DNA of 30,631 bases from CAZCFB01 sp964511535 (GTDB lineage Bacteria > Myxococcota_A > Polyangia > GCA-2747355 > CAZCFB01): positions 1 through 30,631 of the forward strand of contig CAZEFW010000116.1 in assembly GCA_964511535.1 (NCBI GenBank), in the 5' to 3' direction. The number at the start of each line of letters is the position of its first letter. Position 1 is the first letter of the stretch. Of this stretch, positions 7,997 to 16,490 are shown piece by piece. The notes beneath the pieces are model-generated. The model was not told where the DNA came from. It saw nothing but the letters and a program-made list of their open reading frames with translations, and made no database searches. A program made the position numbers and the translations under genes.

Positions 7997-8284
7997 CTAC
8001 TTCTCGGCGGCGGGCGCAGGCGCAGGGGCGGGGGCGGCGCACTTCTTCAGCAGATCCATGTTCTCCTTGCGGAAGGAGTCCATCTCCTTGCGCAGGCTGA
8101 ACAGCTCGCTGCGCAGCTGCCCGGTCTGGCTGGTGAGGCGGATCGTCAGCTCATCCAGGCGGACGTCGTTGCTCTTGCCCACCAGGAAGAGGCCGCCGCC
8201 CATGGTGATCCCCAGCAGGATGATCACCAGCAGAAGGTAGATGTTGGTATTTCCGGCCTTCTGTTGTTGCCTGCGCACTGGCAT
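7997..8284 (-). CDS. small single-pass membrane protein with coiled coil
   Basis: 95 residues, not recognised as a named family. A basic N-terminus (about 1-10) is followed by one transmembrane helix (about 15-36). Residues about 40-80 look like a coiled coil (heptad-spaced Leu with many Arg, Lys and Glu), and a short Ala-Pro tail ends the protein. The pattern predicts a short cytoplasmic N-terminus and a periplasmic coiled coil, like the FtsL/FtsB type of small envelope protein, but no specific similarity is claimed. GGGAGG seven or so bases upstream of the ATG and a good promoter (8321-8349) support expression. It is divergent from the DUF547 gene. Confidence 0.75.
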   Translation of the reverse strand: MPVRRQQQKAGNTNIYLLLVIILLGITMGGGLFLVGKSNDVRLDELTIRLTSQTGQLRSELFSLRKEMDSFRKENMDLLKKCAAPAPAPAPAAEK

Positions 8285-8296
8285 GGAGGCGCCTCC
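8285..8296 (-). promoter_or_regulatory. palindrome between RBS and start codon
   Basis: GGAGGCGCCTCC is a perfect 12-bp palindrome directly before the ATG of the 95-residue gene, overlapping the Shine-Dalgarno region on the minus strand. In RNA the CCTCC half could pair with the GGGAGG ribosome binding site. This could dampen translation or be a protein-binding site; either is inference. Confidence 0.4.
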
Positions 8297-8320
8297 CTTC
8301 GTTCATCTTCGTGGAATCTG

Positions 8321-8349
8321 ATTATTACGATAAATATCAGCGTCCTCAA
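8321..8349 (-). promoter_or_regulatory. sigma70-type promoter of small membrane protein
   Basis: On the minus strand, a -35 box TTGAGG (8349-8344) and a -10 box AATAAT (8326-8321) are separated by 17 bp. They match the consensus at 4/6 and 5/6 positions. Transcription would begin about 30 bp before the ATG at 8284. The surrounding stretch is AT-rich for this window. Confidence 0.5.
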
Positions 8350-8443
8350 AGTAAACCGAATATTCTGGCGGCGCCTGTAACGAGCCGCGCCCGCCGAAGA
8401 CTCTCAGATGTTCATCAAGCCACGCAAAACAGGAGATCGTACC

Positions 8444-9172
8444 ATGCTCAAAGCGCTGCCCCTCTCTCTGCTGCTCTCACTGTCCATCGTCGCCTCCGAG
8501 GCCCACGCCGAGGCACCGGACCACGCCCCTCTGGACCGCATCCTGCGCGCCCATGTCAAGGGCGGCAAGGTCGCCTACAGCCGGATCAAGGCGTCCGAGG
8601 GCGAGGCCCTGGACGCCTACCTCGAGACCGTCGCCGGCGCCAGCCTCAAGGGGCTGTCCCGTAACGAGAAGCTGGCGTTCTACATCAACGCCTACAACGC
8701 CCTGGTGATCCGGTCGGTGATCCGCCGGCTGCCCCTCAAGAGCGTGATGAAGGTCAAGGGCTTCTTCGACAAGGCCAGGCACAAGGTCGCCGGCCGCAAG
8801 ATCACCCTCAACGACCTGGAGAACAAGATCATACGGCCTCGCTTCAAGGAGCCGCGGATCCACTTCGCGCTGGTCTGCGCGGCCAAGAGCTGCCCGCCCC
8901 TCATGGGCAGGGCCTTCGCGGCCAAGACCCTCAAGCGGGACCTGGAGCGGCTCACGCGCCGCTTCCTCAACTCCCGGTACGGCCTGGTCATCGAGGGCGG
9001 GACCGTCAAGGCCTCCCAGCTATTCAACTGGTACAAGCAGGACTTCGTGGACGCCAACGGTTCGGTGGGCAAGTACCTGGCCCGCTACAGGAAGGCTGAC
9101 GCCGCGCTGCTGACCCGAGAGGGTCTGAAGGTCTCTCACCTGAAGTACGACTGGAGCCTCAACGGCCGATAG
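8444..9172 (+). CDS. secreted DUF547-domain protein
   Basis: 242 residues from the chosen start. The ATG at 8444 is preferred over the in-frame ATG at 8408 because AGGAGA (8431-8436) lies seven bases upstream and because it opens directly on a signal peptide (hydrophobic core to about residue 18, likely cleavage after a SEAHA-type site). The remainder is the DUF547 domain, with the characteristic FYINAYNALVI segment, the HFALVCAAKSCPPL segment with two Cys, and the FNWYKQDF segment near the C-terminus. The family is widespread and its biochemical activity is not established. The protein is predicted to be periplasmic or exported. The 3' end overlaps the convergent DUF4340 gene by 14 bp. Confidence 0.88.
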   Translation: MLKALPLSLLLSLSIVASEAHAEAPDHAPLDRILRAHVKGGKVAYSRIKASEGEALDAYLETVAGASLKGLSRNEKLAFYINAYNALVIRSVIRRLPLKSVMKVKGFFDKARHKVAGRKITLNDLENKIIRPRFKEPRIHFALVCAAKSCPPLMGRAFAAKTLKRDLERLTRRFLNSRYGLVIEGGTVKASQLFNWYKQDFVDANGSVGKYLARYRKADAALLTREGLKVSHLKYDWSLNGR

Positions 9173-10487
9173 CGTCCAGGGCAGCCTGGATCAGGGCCAG
9201 CGCCCGGTCGGGCACCCGCAGCCATGCGCCGTCGGACGAGGCCCGCTTCACCATCAAGCCGCCGCCCCGGATGTCCCAGAAAGTGAAGATCTCCTTGGGC
9301 CCCGCCTCCCGCTCCAGGGTGACCACCGCCCGCTGCAACCCCCGTCCAGCGTCGCCAGCCAGTTCTCCCTGTATGCCGGCCAGCCCGCCCACCAGCCCGT
9401 CCACCACCTTCGACGGTACGGGCGTGCCCCCCTGCTCGGCGGTGAGGCTCCAGCCGTCGGGGCCACGCTCGAGCAGGGCGGTGCGGGTCTCCATGTGAAC
9501 CAGCACCTTACCCAGGTCTGCCACCTGCAGCCGGGTCAGCTTCAGATCGCGCAGGGCGCCCGGCGCCGGGGTCAGGGCTGCAGTGTCAGCCCGGTCCACG
9601 CAGGCCCAGGTACGGCGCGCAGCGGGCGCCTCCACCGCCAGGAGCAGCGCCCGATCGGCCCGCCCGGGGCAGGCCCCGGCCCTGGAGAGTTTCACGCTGC
9701 GCTCCCCCGCCCCCATCACCGATATCCATTGCGAGACGGCGGTCCCGGCCGGCGCCGGGCCCTCCAGGGTCGCCGCCCGGAGGGCGAGCAGAGCCGCGAG
9801 CAGCCGCCTCACCGCCAGCTCGCGGCCGCGGGTACGGGCGCCGTCCCGCTCCACGTGCCACCCCTTCTTTGCGCGAGACACCGACCATGAGCCCGCGGAA
9901 TCATGGATCGTGATGCTGCTGATGCGGGCCGAGTAGAGGGGCACCAGTTGGCGGTCCCGCAGGGAGGTCGGCGCCCCCCGGAGCAGCTCCAGCAGCTCCC
10001 CGGGGCACACCATGGTCGCGGCATCGCCGGGAGCTTCGCCCGTCCAGCCCCTGGCGTACACGCCCTGCCCGCCCGGCGCCCGGGCGCCCAGCTCCAGGTG
10101 GTGTCGCCGGGACGCGTCCACCAGGGTCAGCTTCACCGACGGAGGGGTCAGGCCGGCGCCGTCAACGGGGGTGCTGCCCAACACCCGGGTCGGCTCCAGG
10201 AACTCGGCGGCTCCGAGCAGCCGCTCCACCGCGGCCGCGTCGGCGCGGTCCTCGACCGGGGCTGTCATGCGCCACCCCTCGCCGCGCCGCTCCACCCTGA
10301 TGGTGCTGCCCCGCGCGCCTTTCTGAATCAAGATCTGCCGCACGCCCCCCGCGCTCAGGCCGGGGAAGACCCTCCCCCGGGCCTGGATATTGGGGCTCTC
10401 ATCACCCTCACAGCCCCCGCGGACCATGCTCACGATCAGCAGTCCGGCGGCGCACAGGCCAAGGGCCCAGATGCTCCGCCAGCTCAT
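9159..10487 (-). CDS. DUF4340 membrane-anchored protein of Gld-like ABC module
   Basis: 442 residues. One N-terminal transmembrane helix (about 5-24) anchors a long periplasmic region with DUF4340-type segments: Trp-containing beta repeats such as GWRMTAPVEDRAD, then KGWHVERDGA, then GWSLTAEQGG. It is the last gene of the minus-strand operon. The ATG is 3 bp after the stop of the permease gene, and a near-perfect Shine-Dalgarno sequence (GGAGGTGA) lies inside the end of that gene. DUF4340 proteins commonly sit beside GldA/GldF/GldG-like ABC genes, which fits here. The substrate and function of such systems outside gliding Bacteroidetes are unknown. Confidence 0.85.
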   Translation of the reverse strand: MSWRSIWALGLCAAGLLIVSMVRGGCEGDESPNIQARGRVFPGLSAGGVRQILIQKGARGSTIRVERRGEGWRMTAPVEDRADAAAVERLLGAAEFLEPTRVLGSTPVDGAGLTPPSVKLTLVDASRRHHLELGARAPGGQGVYARGWTGEAPGDAATMVCPGELLELLRGAPTSLRDRQLVPLYSARISSITIHDSAGSWSVSRAKKGWHVERDGARTRGRELAVRRLLAALLALRAATLEGPAPAGTAVSQWISVMGAGERSVKLSRAGACPGRADRALLLAVEAPAARRTWACVDRADTAALTPAPGALRDLKLTRLQVADLGKVLVHMETRTALLERGPDGWSLTAEQGGTPVPSKVVDGLVGGLAGIQGELAGDAGRGLQRAVVTLEREAGPKEIFTFWDIRGGGLMVKRASSDGAWLRVPDRALALIQAALDAIGR

Positions 10488-10490
10488 CCT

Positions 10491-12695
10491 TCACCTCCTC
10501 CTCCGCCACCAGACAAAAAGCCCGGCGGCCAAGGCGCAGAGCGGCATCACGACCACCACGACCATAAACACCCTGTGCAACTGGTGCTGATCCAGCATGA
10601 CACGAACAGGCGCTCCGGCCGATTTTTTGCCCGGTTCCGGGTTTTCGCCCGCCAGCCAGGCCAGGCTGGCCAGCACGAGATCTCGGTTGTGATCCTGGAC
10701 TTTTTGACCTCCGAGGCGCCTGTTGAGCACTGTCCGTTCGCTCCCCAGCACGACCAGGCGCGTGTCGCGCCAGCGCACAGCCGCGGCCGCTGGCGCAGGC
10801 CCCGGCTGGTCGGCATCCCGATCCAGGGTCAGGGGGCGGGCGCCTCGCAGGGAGGCGAGGTCCGCCTCGGCCCAGCCCTCGGCGCTGGTGGAGACCAGGG
10901 CGTTAGCTTCCAGCCCCGGCAGGGCGCCGGGCAGCGGCTGTACCTGGCGGCTCAGCGGCCAGACCGTGATGCGTCCCGCCATGGCCCGCGACACGGGGTG
11001 GTCGCCGTAACCATCGCGCGTGGCCCAGGTGAGCAGGGGCTGCTCTCCCGGGACCTGGAGCCTGTCCACCAGGATGCGCCGGGGGAGGCCGATGCCCCAG
11101 CCCTCCATCATCGACTCGAGCCCAACGGATCCATGCCGCGAGACCCGGCGATCGAGCACCGGGCCGAGGAGCATCAGCAGCCGCCCTCCGGCGCGCAGAA
11201 ACCGCTCCAGCGCGTCCACCTCCGGCGGCGCGAAGGCGCGCGTGGGCCCGCCGATGGCGAGCACCGTGCACCCTGGCGCGCCCGCCAGGAGCCCGCGGGT
11301 ATCCAGCGCGCGGGGGGTGTACCCATCGCGGCGCACCTCGTCGGCCAGCAGCCCGTAGCCAGCCTCTTCGTACGACGCGATGTCAGCCTCGCCGTGGCCG
11401 GTGGTGAAACAGACCACCCGCGGACGGGGGTCGATGAGCGAGACGAGGGCCTGCAGCAGCGCCGGTTCGCCGCGGAAGGAGACGATGCGGGGCGGCTGGA
11501 CCGAGTGATCCAGGGCCGCCAGGGAGGCGGCGGTCACATGCCGGGTGCGCTCCCCCTGCTCCAGCACCACCACCCCCGCGCGGAGGTCCCGGCCGTGGAT
11601 GGCGAACCGCCTGGCGAGCAGCTCGGCGCGGGTGGGCGCGGCGTCGACGTCCACCTGCTCCCAGCTGAAGTTTGGCGACCGCCGGGCGAAGCGCATGACC
11701 ACCTCCCTCACCGGGTAGTAGAGCGAAGGCGCCAGGCGGTCGGGCGGCGCCATGAAAAGATACGCGCGCACCGGCCGGTCAAGGCCGCGCAGGATCTTCG
11801 CCGTGGCAGGCGACAGGGCGTGCACCCTGGCCGCGGTCAGATCCCACCGCGCGTGCGCGCCGGCCGCCAGGTGGTTGACCAGCCCGAGGTTCAGCGCCAG
11901 CAGGCCGAGGCCGATGACCGCCCGGGCGAGCAACCCCTTGCTCCGCCCGCGCCGCAGGGCCACGGCCGCCGCCGTCAGGCAGAACAGGGCCACGCTCAGG
12001 TGAAGCAACAGGTGCCTGCTGTCCAGGATCCCCCGGGAGAAGGTCTCCATCTGGTCGAACAGGTTCAGCCGGGAGATGATCGCCCTCAGCGTCGGGTCGG
12101 TGGCGAAGAGCTGCAGCGGCCCCAGCAGCAGGACCGCCCCCAGCGCGGTGAAGGTCGCCAGCCCGGACAGCAGCTGGCTGCGGGTCAAGCTGGAGCAGAG
12201 CAGCCCCACGGCGAGGGCCGCCGCGCCCAGGGAGAAGGTGCCCAGGTACCCGCCCAGGGCCGGGCCAGGATCACCGTCGCCGCCGAGGCGCGCGCCGAGC
12301 ACCACGTGGGCCACCGTGGGGACCCAGAGCGCCGCGTAGAACAGCAGCGCGGCCAGAAACTTGCCGAGGACCACGGCCCCCTCCCCCACCGGCGCGGCCA
12401 GCAGGGTGTCCAGGGTGCCCGCCCTGCGCTCGCCCGCCAGGGGCCTCATGGTCAGCAGAGAGATCAGGGCGATGACGAACAACCAGTAGAAGAAGCTGCC
12501 GCCGAAGTAGTGCTGCAGCAGCGGCCCGGGCGGGCCCTTCGGGTGGTTGCACAGCTGCACCAGCAGGTAGAAGGCGTAGCCCTGCACCAGCAGAAACAGC
12601 GTGAGGATCACCCAGGCGAGGGAGGAGACGAAGTAGCCTCGCAGCTCCCTCGCCAGGATGGCCAGCAACACCCGCGCCGCGCCCGCTCGCTTCAC
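10491..12695 (-). CDS. fused ABC-2 permease (GldF-like) and GldG-like periplasmic protein
   Basis: 734 residues joining two proteins that are often separate. Residues about 1-245 form an ABC-2 permease with around six transmembrane helices, including the RPLAGERRAGTLDTLLAAPV segment typical of GldF/NosY-like permeases. After another helix (about 252-272), residues about 280-700 match the GldG/ABC_transp_aux type of periplasmic region, with the CFTTGHGEAD and FLRAGGRLLMLLGP segments. A last helix (about 708-728) ends in Arg residues. The GTG start abuts the TAG of the ATPase gene with no gap, behind GGGGAGGA, so translation is probably coupled. It should pair with the adjacent ATPase. What it moves is not known. 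Confidence 0.88.
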   Translation of the reverse strand: MKRAGAARVLLAILARELRGYFVSSLAWVILTLFLLVQGYAFYLLVQLCNHPKGPPGPLLQHYFGGSFFYWLFVIALISLLTMRPLAGERRAGTLDTLLAAPVGEGAVVLGKFLAALLFYAALWVPTVAHVVLGARLGGDGDPGPALGGYLGTFSLGAAALAVGLLCSSLTRSQLLSGLATFTALGAVLLLGPLQLFATDPTLRAIISRLNLFDQMETFSRGILDSRHLLLHLSVALFCLTAAAVALRRGRSKGLLARAVIGLGLLALNLGLVNHLAAGAHARWDLTAARVHALSPATAKILRGLDRPVRAYLFMAPPDRLAPSLYYPVREVVMRFARRSPNFSWEQVDVDAAPTRAELLARRFAIHGRDLRAGVVVLEQGERTRHVTAASLAALDHSVQPPRIVSFRGEPALLQALVSLIDPRPRVVCFTTGHGEADIASYEEAGYGLLADEVRRDGYTPRALDTRGLLAGAPGCTVLAIGGPTRAFAPPEVDALERFLRAGGRLLMLLGPVLDRRVSRHGSVGLESMMEGWGIGLPRRILVDRLQVPGEQPLLTWATRDGYGDHPVSRAMAGRITVWPLSRQVQPLPGALPGLEANALVSTSAEGWAEADLASLRGARPLTLDRDADQPGPAPAAAAVRWRDTRLVVLGSERTVLNRRLGGQKVQDHNRDLVLASLAWLAGENPEPGKKSAGAPVRVMLDQHQLHRVFMVVVVVMPLCALAAGLFVWWRRRR

Positions 12696-13619
12696 CTATT
12701 CCTCCCCGGTCAGGCGGGCGAACGCCCGCTCCAGGCTCGCCGGCTCGTCGGCGAGCTCCAGCAGCACCCACCCCTGGGCCGCAGCGTGGGCCGCCACCGC
12801 GGCTCTGAGCGCGTCGTCGATCTCCCCCCGCAGCCGCAGGGCGTCGCCGTCGCTGGTCGGCGTCACCGCGGCCACGCCGGGGAGCTCCAGCAGGGACTCG
12901 GCCGCGAGCGCCAGGTCAAGGTCCCCGCCGAGCCGCAGCCGCAGCTCTGCCCCTGCCTGGCGCCGCAACGCCGCCGGGTCCCCCCTGGCCACCACCCGGC
13001 CATGGTTCAGGATCACCACCCTGTGGCACACGGCCTCCACCTCTCCCAGCAGGTGGCTGGAGAGCAGCACAGTGTGCTCGCCGCCCAGGGCGGCCACCAG
13101 CTCCCGCACATGGGCGCGCTGGTTCGGGTCGAGCCCCACCATGGGCTCGTCGAGGATCAGCAGCGGCGGGTCGCCCAGCATGGCGTCCGCCAGGGCCAGG
13201 CGCTGACGGTAGCCGCGGGAGAGCTGACCGCAGATGCGGCGCCGGACCTGCTCCAGGCCGCACAGGGCGGTGACCCGCGACACCTCCGCCAGGCGGTCCC
13301 GGCGACGGGCCAGCCGCAGCCCCGCGCGAAACCGGAGGAACTCCTCCACCCGCAGGTCAGGGGGCGCCGGCGCGCCCTCGGCCACGTACCCGGTGCGCCT
13401 CCGCGCCTCCAGGCTCTGGCGGGGCATGTCGACCCCGTCGATCTCCACCACGCCGGCGTCAGGGCAGAGCAGCCCGGCCAGGACGCGCAGGCAGGTGGTC
13501 TTGCCCGCGCCGTTGGGCCCGAGCAGGCCCACCACCTCGCCCCGCTTCACCTCGAAGGAGACCTCCTCCAGGGCGGGGGCGCCGGCGAAGCTTCGGCTCA
13601 GGTGGTCGACCCGGATCAT
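12696..13619 (-). CDS. ABC transporter ATP-binding protein (GldA-like)
   Basis: 307 residues. Walker A GPNGAGKT is at 34-41, signature LSRGYRQR at 133-140, Walker B LLILDEP at 153-159, and the switch His lies in the SSHLLGEVE segment near 188. All are intact, so the protein should hydrolyse ATP. The LSRGYRQR form of the signature and the ~70-residue extension after the nucleotide-binding domain resemble GldA/NosF-type drivers of ABC-2 permeases. The ATG at 13619 has no strong ribosome binding site. The gene lies 26 bp after the TPR lipoprotein gene and directly abuts the permease gene, so it is placed in the same operon. Confidence 0.93.
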   Translation of the reverse strand: MIRVDHLSRSFAGAPALEEVSFEVKRGEVVGLLGPNGAGKTTCLRVLAGLLCPDAGVVEIDGVDMPRQSLEARRRTGYVAEGAPAPPDLRVEEFLRFRAGLRLARRRDRLAEVSRVTALCGLEQVRRRICGQLSRGYRQRLALADAMLGDPPLLILDEPMVGLDPNQRAHVRELVAALGGEHTVLLSSHLLGEVEAVCHRVVILNHGRVVARGDPAALRRQAGAELRLRLGGDLDLALAAESLLELPGVAAVTPTSDGDALRLRGEIDDALRAAVAAHAAAQGWVLLELADEPASLERAFARLTGEE

Positions 13620-13645
13620 GGGCGCGGTGGGGTTCCCCTTGCGGG

Positions 13646-14548
13646 TCAGGGCCCCGGCGGGACGGGCGGAACAGGCGCCGGCTGCACCGCGGCCGCGATG
13701 GACTCCAGGCTGCGCTGGATCGCCTTGCGCTCCGCGGCGTCCTTGGTCTGCTCCAGCATGGCCTTGAGCGGCCCGGCGCCGGCCTTGAGCCCCTGCTGGC
13801 CCAGGGCCACGATCACCGCCATCCGCACCCGCGCGTCCTTGTCCCCGAGGGCCAGCCCCAGGGCCTTGGCGGTGGACTCGTCCCGGGCTTGCCCCAGCAG
13901 CGCCGCGGCCGCCTCGCGCTCCTCCGGATTCCTGGAGAGCCCGAGCAGCTTGATCAGGGTGGCCCGCCGCTGCTCGTAGGCCATGAACACCGTCCGGGCG
14001 TTCTTCTGGTCTTTCTGGCGCAGGAAGAGCGACGCCAGGTCCTGGTAGGCGGTCAGCTGGTCCGGGTCGAGCTGCAGCGACTGGCGCAGGGTGGCCGCCG
14101 CCTCGTCCAGCCGCCCCAGCTCCTCCAGGCCGATGGCGAGGGCGCGGTAGGCGTCCGGGTCCCTGGGCGACAGCGCCACCACCTTGCGGTACGCCGCCAC
14201 CGCGGCCGACCGCTGCCCCAGCTCGCCCAGGGCGGAGCCGAGCCCGAGGTAGCAGTTGGAGGCCAGCTTGCCCTCCTCCTGGGCAGCGATGGCCCGGCGG
14301 AACGCCTCGGCCGACTCCTCGACCCTGCCCCCGCGCAGCAGCCCCTTGGCCTGCTCGTAGTAGATCTTCTGGGCCAGCGGCCCCTTGCTCGGGATGTCCG
14401 GCGCGGCCTTCTTCGTGGAGGGCGGCGCGGCCTTCTTCGTCGGCGCCGGCTCCACCCGCTTGCCCTCGGTGGCCTCGCGGTCAGCGGGGCAAGCCGCCAA
14501 CAGCAAGGCGGCCCCCGTGATCAGGGCGCGGTGCGGGAGGCTGGACAT
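13646..14548 (-). CDS. TPR/HEAT-like repeat lipoprotein
   Basis: 300 residues from the ATG at 14548. This start is chosen over the GTG at 14572 because it opens on a lipoprotein signal (LLAAC, Cys20) and sits 2 bp after the histidine kinase stop. Residues about 25-55 are a Lys/Pro/Ala-rich spacer. TPR helices (about 60-185) contain the usual A..G..L/Y and P.D..A spacing, including YRALAIGLEELGRLDEA. Residues about 200-285 look like HEAT-type helices (DKDARVRMAVIVALGQ). It is probably a periplasmic scaffold held at the membrane. Its place between the kinase and the ABC genes suggests it supports that module, but no partner can be named. Confidence 0.83.
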   Translation of the reverse strand: MSSLPHRALITGAALLLAACPADREATEGKRVEPAPTKKAAPPSTKKAAPDIPSKGPLAQKIYYEQAKGLLRGGRVEESAEAFRRAIAAQEEGKLASNCYLGLGSALGELGQRSAAVAAYRKVVALSPRDPDAYRALAIGLEELGRLDEAAATLRQSLQLDPDQLTAYQDLASLFLRQKDQKNARTVFMAYEQRRATLIKLLGLSRNPEEREAAAALLGQARDESTAKALGLALGDKDARVRMAVIVALGQQGLKAGAGPLKAMLEQTKDAAERKAIQRSLESIAAAVQPAPVPPVPPGP

Positions 14549-14550
14549 GG

Positions 14551-16329
14551 TCAGGTCGTGGCCACCGGCCACTCGGAGGTGTGTCGCATGGACGCGCCGC
14601 GCTCGGCAGGCAGCGAGATGGTGAAGGTGGTCCCCCGGCCGGGGGCGCTCTCGTACTCGATGGTGCCGTCGTGCTCCCCCACGATGCGATGCACGATGGC
14701 CAGCCCCAGGCCAGTGCCCTCGGCCTTGCCCGAGGTGGCGAAGGGCTGGAAGATGCGCCCCTCCATCTCCTCGGGGATGCCCACGCCGGTGTCAGAGAAG
14801 CTGAAGGTCAGCCGGTCCGTGAGCCGGTCCACGGTGCAGGTGTAGGTGCCGCCGCCCGGCATGGCCTCGGCGGCGTTCCGCGCCAGGTTGTGGAATACGC
14901 GGCGCATCTTCGGCTCGTCGAAGTACGCCTCCGCCATGTACTTGCCGTCGACCACGAGCTCGATGTCCTTGCCTGACAGCAGGTGGCCCAGGTGCTCCTC
15001 CATGTCCTTGAGGAACCGGTGCAGGTAGACCTTGCGGATCAGCACCTTGGACTCGCCGCGCGCGAAGGCCAGCACCTCCTGCGCCATGGTGGACAGCACC
15101 GCAGTCTGCTTGACGATGTGGTGCGCGAACTGGGTGCGCTGGTCACGTTCCTCGGCGTCGGTGAGCAGCTGGGCGTAGCCCGAGATGATGGTCATCGGCG
15201 TGCGCAGGTCATGCACCAGGCTGGACAGCGCCTGGCCGATGGAGGCGAGGCGGCTCTGCACCTCGCGCTCCTTCTTGACCCGGTCGAGGTGGATGGCGTG
15301 GGCGATGCGGTGGGCCACCAGGGTCAGCAGGGTGTGGTCCTCGTCCACGAAGTTGCCGCCCCCCACTTTGTTGAGCAGCTCCACCGCGCCGAGGGTCCCC
15401 TCCACCCCCACCAGCGGCACGCACAGGATGTTGCGCGGCGAGAACTCCAGCTGCCGGGCGATGTCGTCGTGATACCGCGGGTCCTGCTCGGCGCTGTTGG
15501 TGCACACCGCCTCGCCGTGCTCGATGACCCAGCCGCAGATCCCCTTGCCCGCGGGCACGCTGATGGTCTTGATCCGGTCCCGCGCCTGGCCGGTGGCGTT
15601 GGAGAAGAAGATCCGCTGGCCCTCCTGGTCGCTCAGCACCACGCTGGACGCCTCGGCGCCGATGAGCTCGGTGGTGCGCTCCAGCAAGCGGTCGAGCAGC
15701 TCCTCCAGGTTCTCGGAGTCGCTGATCTGCTTCTCCACCTCCAGCAGCAGGTCCAGCTCGCGAGCCCGGCGCTCGAGCTTCTTCTGGGTCGCCAGCAGCT
15801 GCTTGTTCTGCTCCACCTGGGCCAGGTAGAGGCGGCTGTTGTCGATGGCCACCGAGGCGTGGCTCGCCAGGGCGCCGAGCACCTCCTCGTCATCGCCGGT
15901 GAACGGCCCGTCCTTCTTGTTGAGCACCTGCACCACGCCGGCGATGAGCCCGTGGTGGTTGCGCATGGGCACACACAGCATGGAGCGCGTGCGATAGCCG
16001 GAGAGCTGATCCACCTCGGGGTTGAACCGGTCGTCGTCGTAGGCCTCCTCGATGCGGACCACCTCCCCGCTCTGGGCCACGTGGCCGGCGATGCCCTGGC
16101 CCAGGGCCAGGCGGATCTCCTTCATCCCCTCCCCCTGGAGCACCTTGGTCCAGAGCTCGTCGCGCTCCTCGTCCAACAGGTAGAGCGTGGACCGGTCCGC
16201 ATCCATCAGCTCGGTGAACTTGCTCACCAGCAGGATCAGCAGGTCATCCAGGGCGAGGGTCGACCCCACTGCCCGGGTGATCTGCAGGATGGAGCGATTT
16301 TTCTGCCTTTCGCGTTCCAGTGCGTCCAT
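14551..16329 (-). CDS. soluble double-GAF sensor histidine kinase
   Basis: 592 residues with no transmembrane segment. GAF domain 1 spans about 15-170, a coiled coil 172-205, GAF domain 2 about 205-348, a HisKA dimerisation helix has phospho-acceptor H373 (SSLVHDLRTP), and the ATPase domain follows. The ATPase domain has the N box (HNLARNAAEA, N485), G1 (D513-TGVGIP) and G2 (GTGLGLAIV, 538-546). All catalytic motifs are intact. It lacks a receiver domain and no response regulator is in the window, so its output partner is elsewhere. GAF domains bind small ligands or cofactors; which one is unknown. It heads the five-gene operon with the TPR lipoprotein and ABC genes. Its own ribosome binding site is weak. 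Confidence 0.92.
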   Translation of the reverse strand: MDALERERQKNRSILQITRAVGSTLALDDLLILLVSKFTELMDADRSTLYLLDEERDELWTKVLQGEGMKEIRLALGQGIAGHVAQSGEVVRIEEAYDDDRFNPEVDQLSGYRTRSMLCVPMRNHHGLIAGVVQVLNKKDGPFTGDDEEVLGALASHASVAIDNSRLYLAQVEQNKQLLATQKKLERRARELDLLLEVEKQISDSENLEELLDRLLERTTELIGAEASSVVLSDQEGQRIFFSNATGQARDRIKTISVPAGKGICGWVIEHGEAVCTNSAEQDPRYHDDIARQLEFSPRNILCVPLVGVEGTLGAVELLNKVGGGNFVDEDHTLLTLVAHRIAHAIHLDRVKKEREVQSRLASIGQALSSLVHDLRTPMTIISGYAQLLTDAEERDQRTQFAHHIVKQTAVLSTMAQEVLAFARGESKVLIRKVYLHRFLKDMEEHLGHLLSGKDIELVVDGKYMAEAYFDEPKMRRVFHNLARNAAEAMPGGGTYTCTVDRLTDRLTFSFSDTGVGIPEEMEGRIFQPFATSGKAEGTGLGLAIVHRIVGEHDGTIEYESAPGRGTTFTISLPAERGASMRHTSEWPVATT

Positions 16330-16356
16330 GTCTGATCGACTTTCGTCCTCGGAACG

Positions 16357-16386
16357 AGATTAAGCCGGGAGGCACCGTGCAGGCAA
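16357..16386 (-). promoter_or_regulatory. possible promoter of the kinase-ABC operon
   Basis: On the minus strand, TTGCCT (16386-16381) and TAATCT (16362-16357) are 18 bp apart. The -35 matches 4/6 and the -10 only 3/6. It is the best candidate in the 161-bp gap upstream of the kinase, but weak. Confidence 0.3.
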
Positions 16387-16465
16387 GGCCTCCGACCTGC
16401 AGCGGCCGACGGGAGTGGGCTTGGGGAGGAGGAGTACGAACGGGGGGGAGCAGGCGGGACCCTGT

Positions 16466-16482
16466 CGAGGGCCCCGCCCTCG
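16466..16482 (-). terminator. hairpin after the seven-repeat lipoprotein gene
   Basis: CGAGGG-CGGGG-CCCTCG (minus-strand reading) lies nine bases past the stop of the gene at 16491-19718. The stem is 6 bp with a 5-nt loop. It is followed by a C-rich stretch rather than T, so intrinsic termination is doubtful. Confidence 0.3.
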
Positions 16483-16490
16483 CTGCCAGG

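Noticed and set aside
9903..13979. 1358-codon plus-strand open frame across the ABC operon
   Set aside because: It is antisense to four genes with clear motifs, and its translation is a Gln/Arg/Gly/Pro/His-rich sequence with no domain. Long antisense frames are expected from the strong G/C third-position bias.
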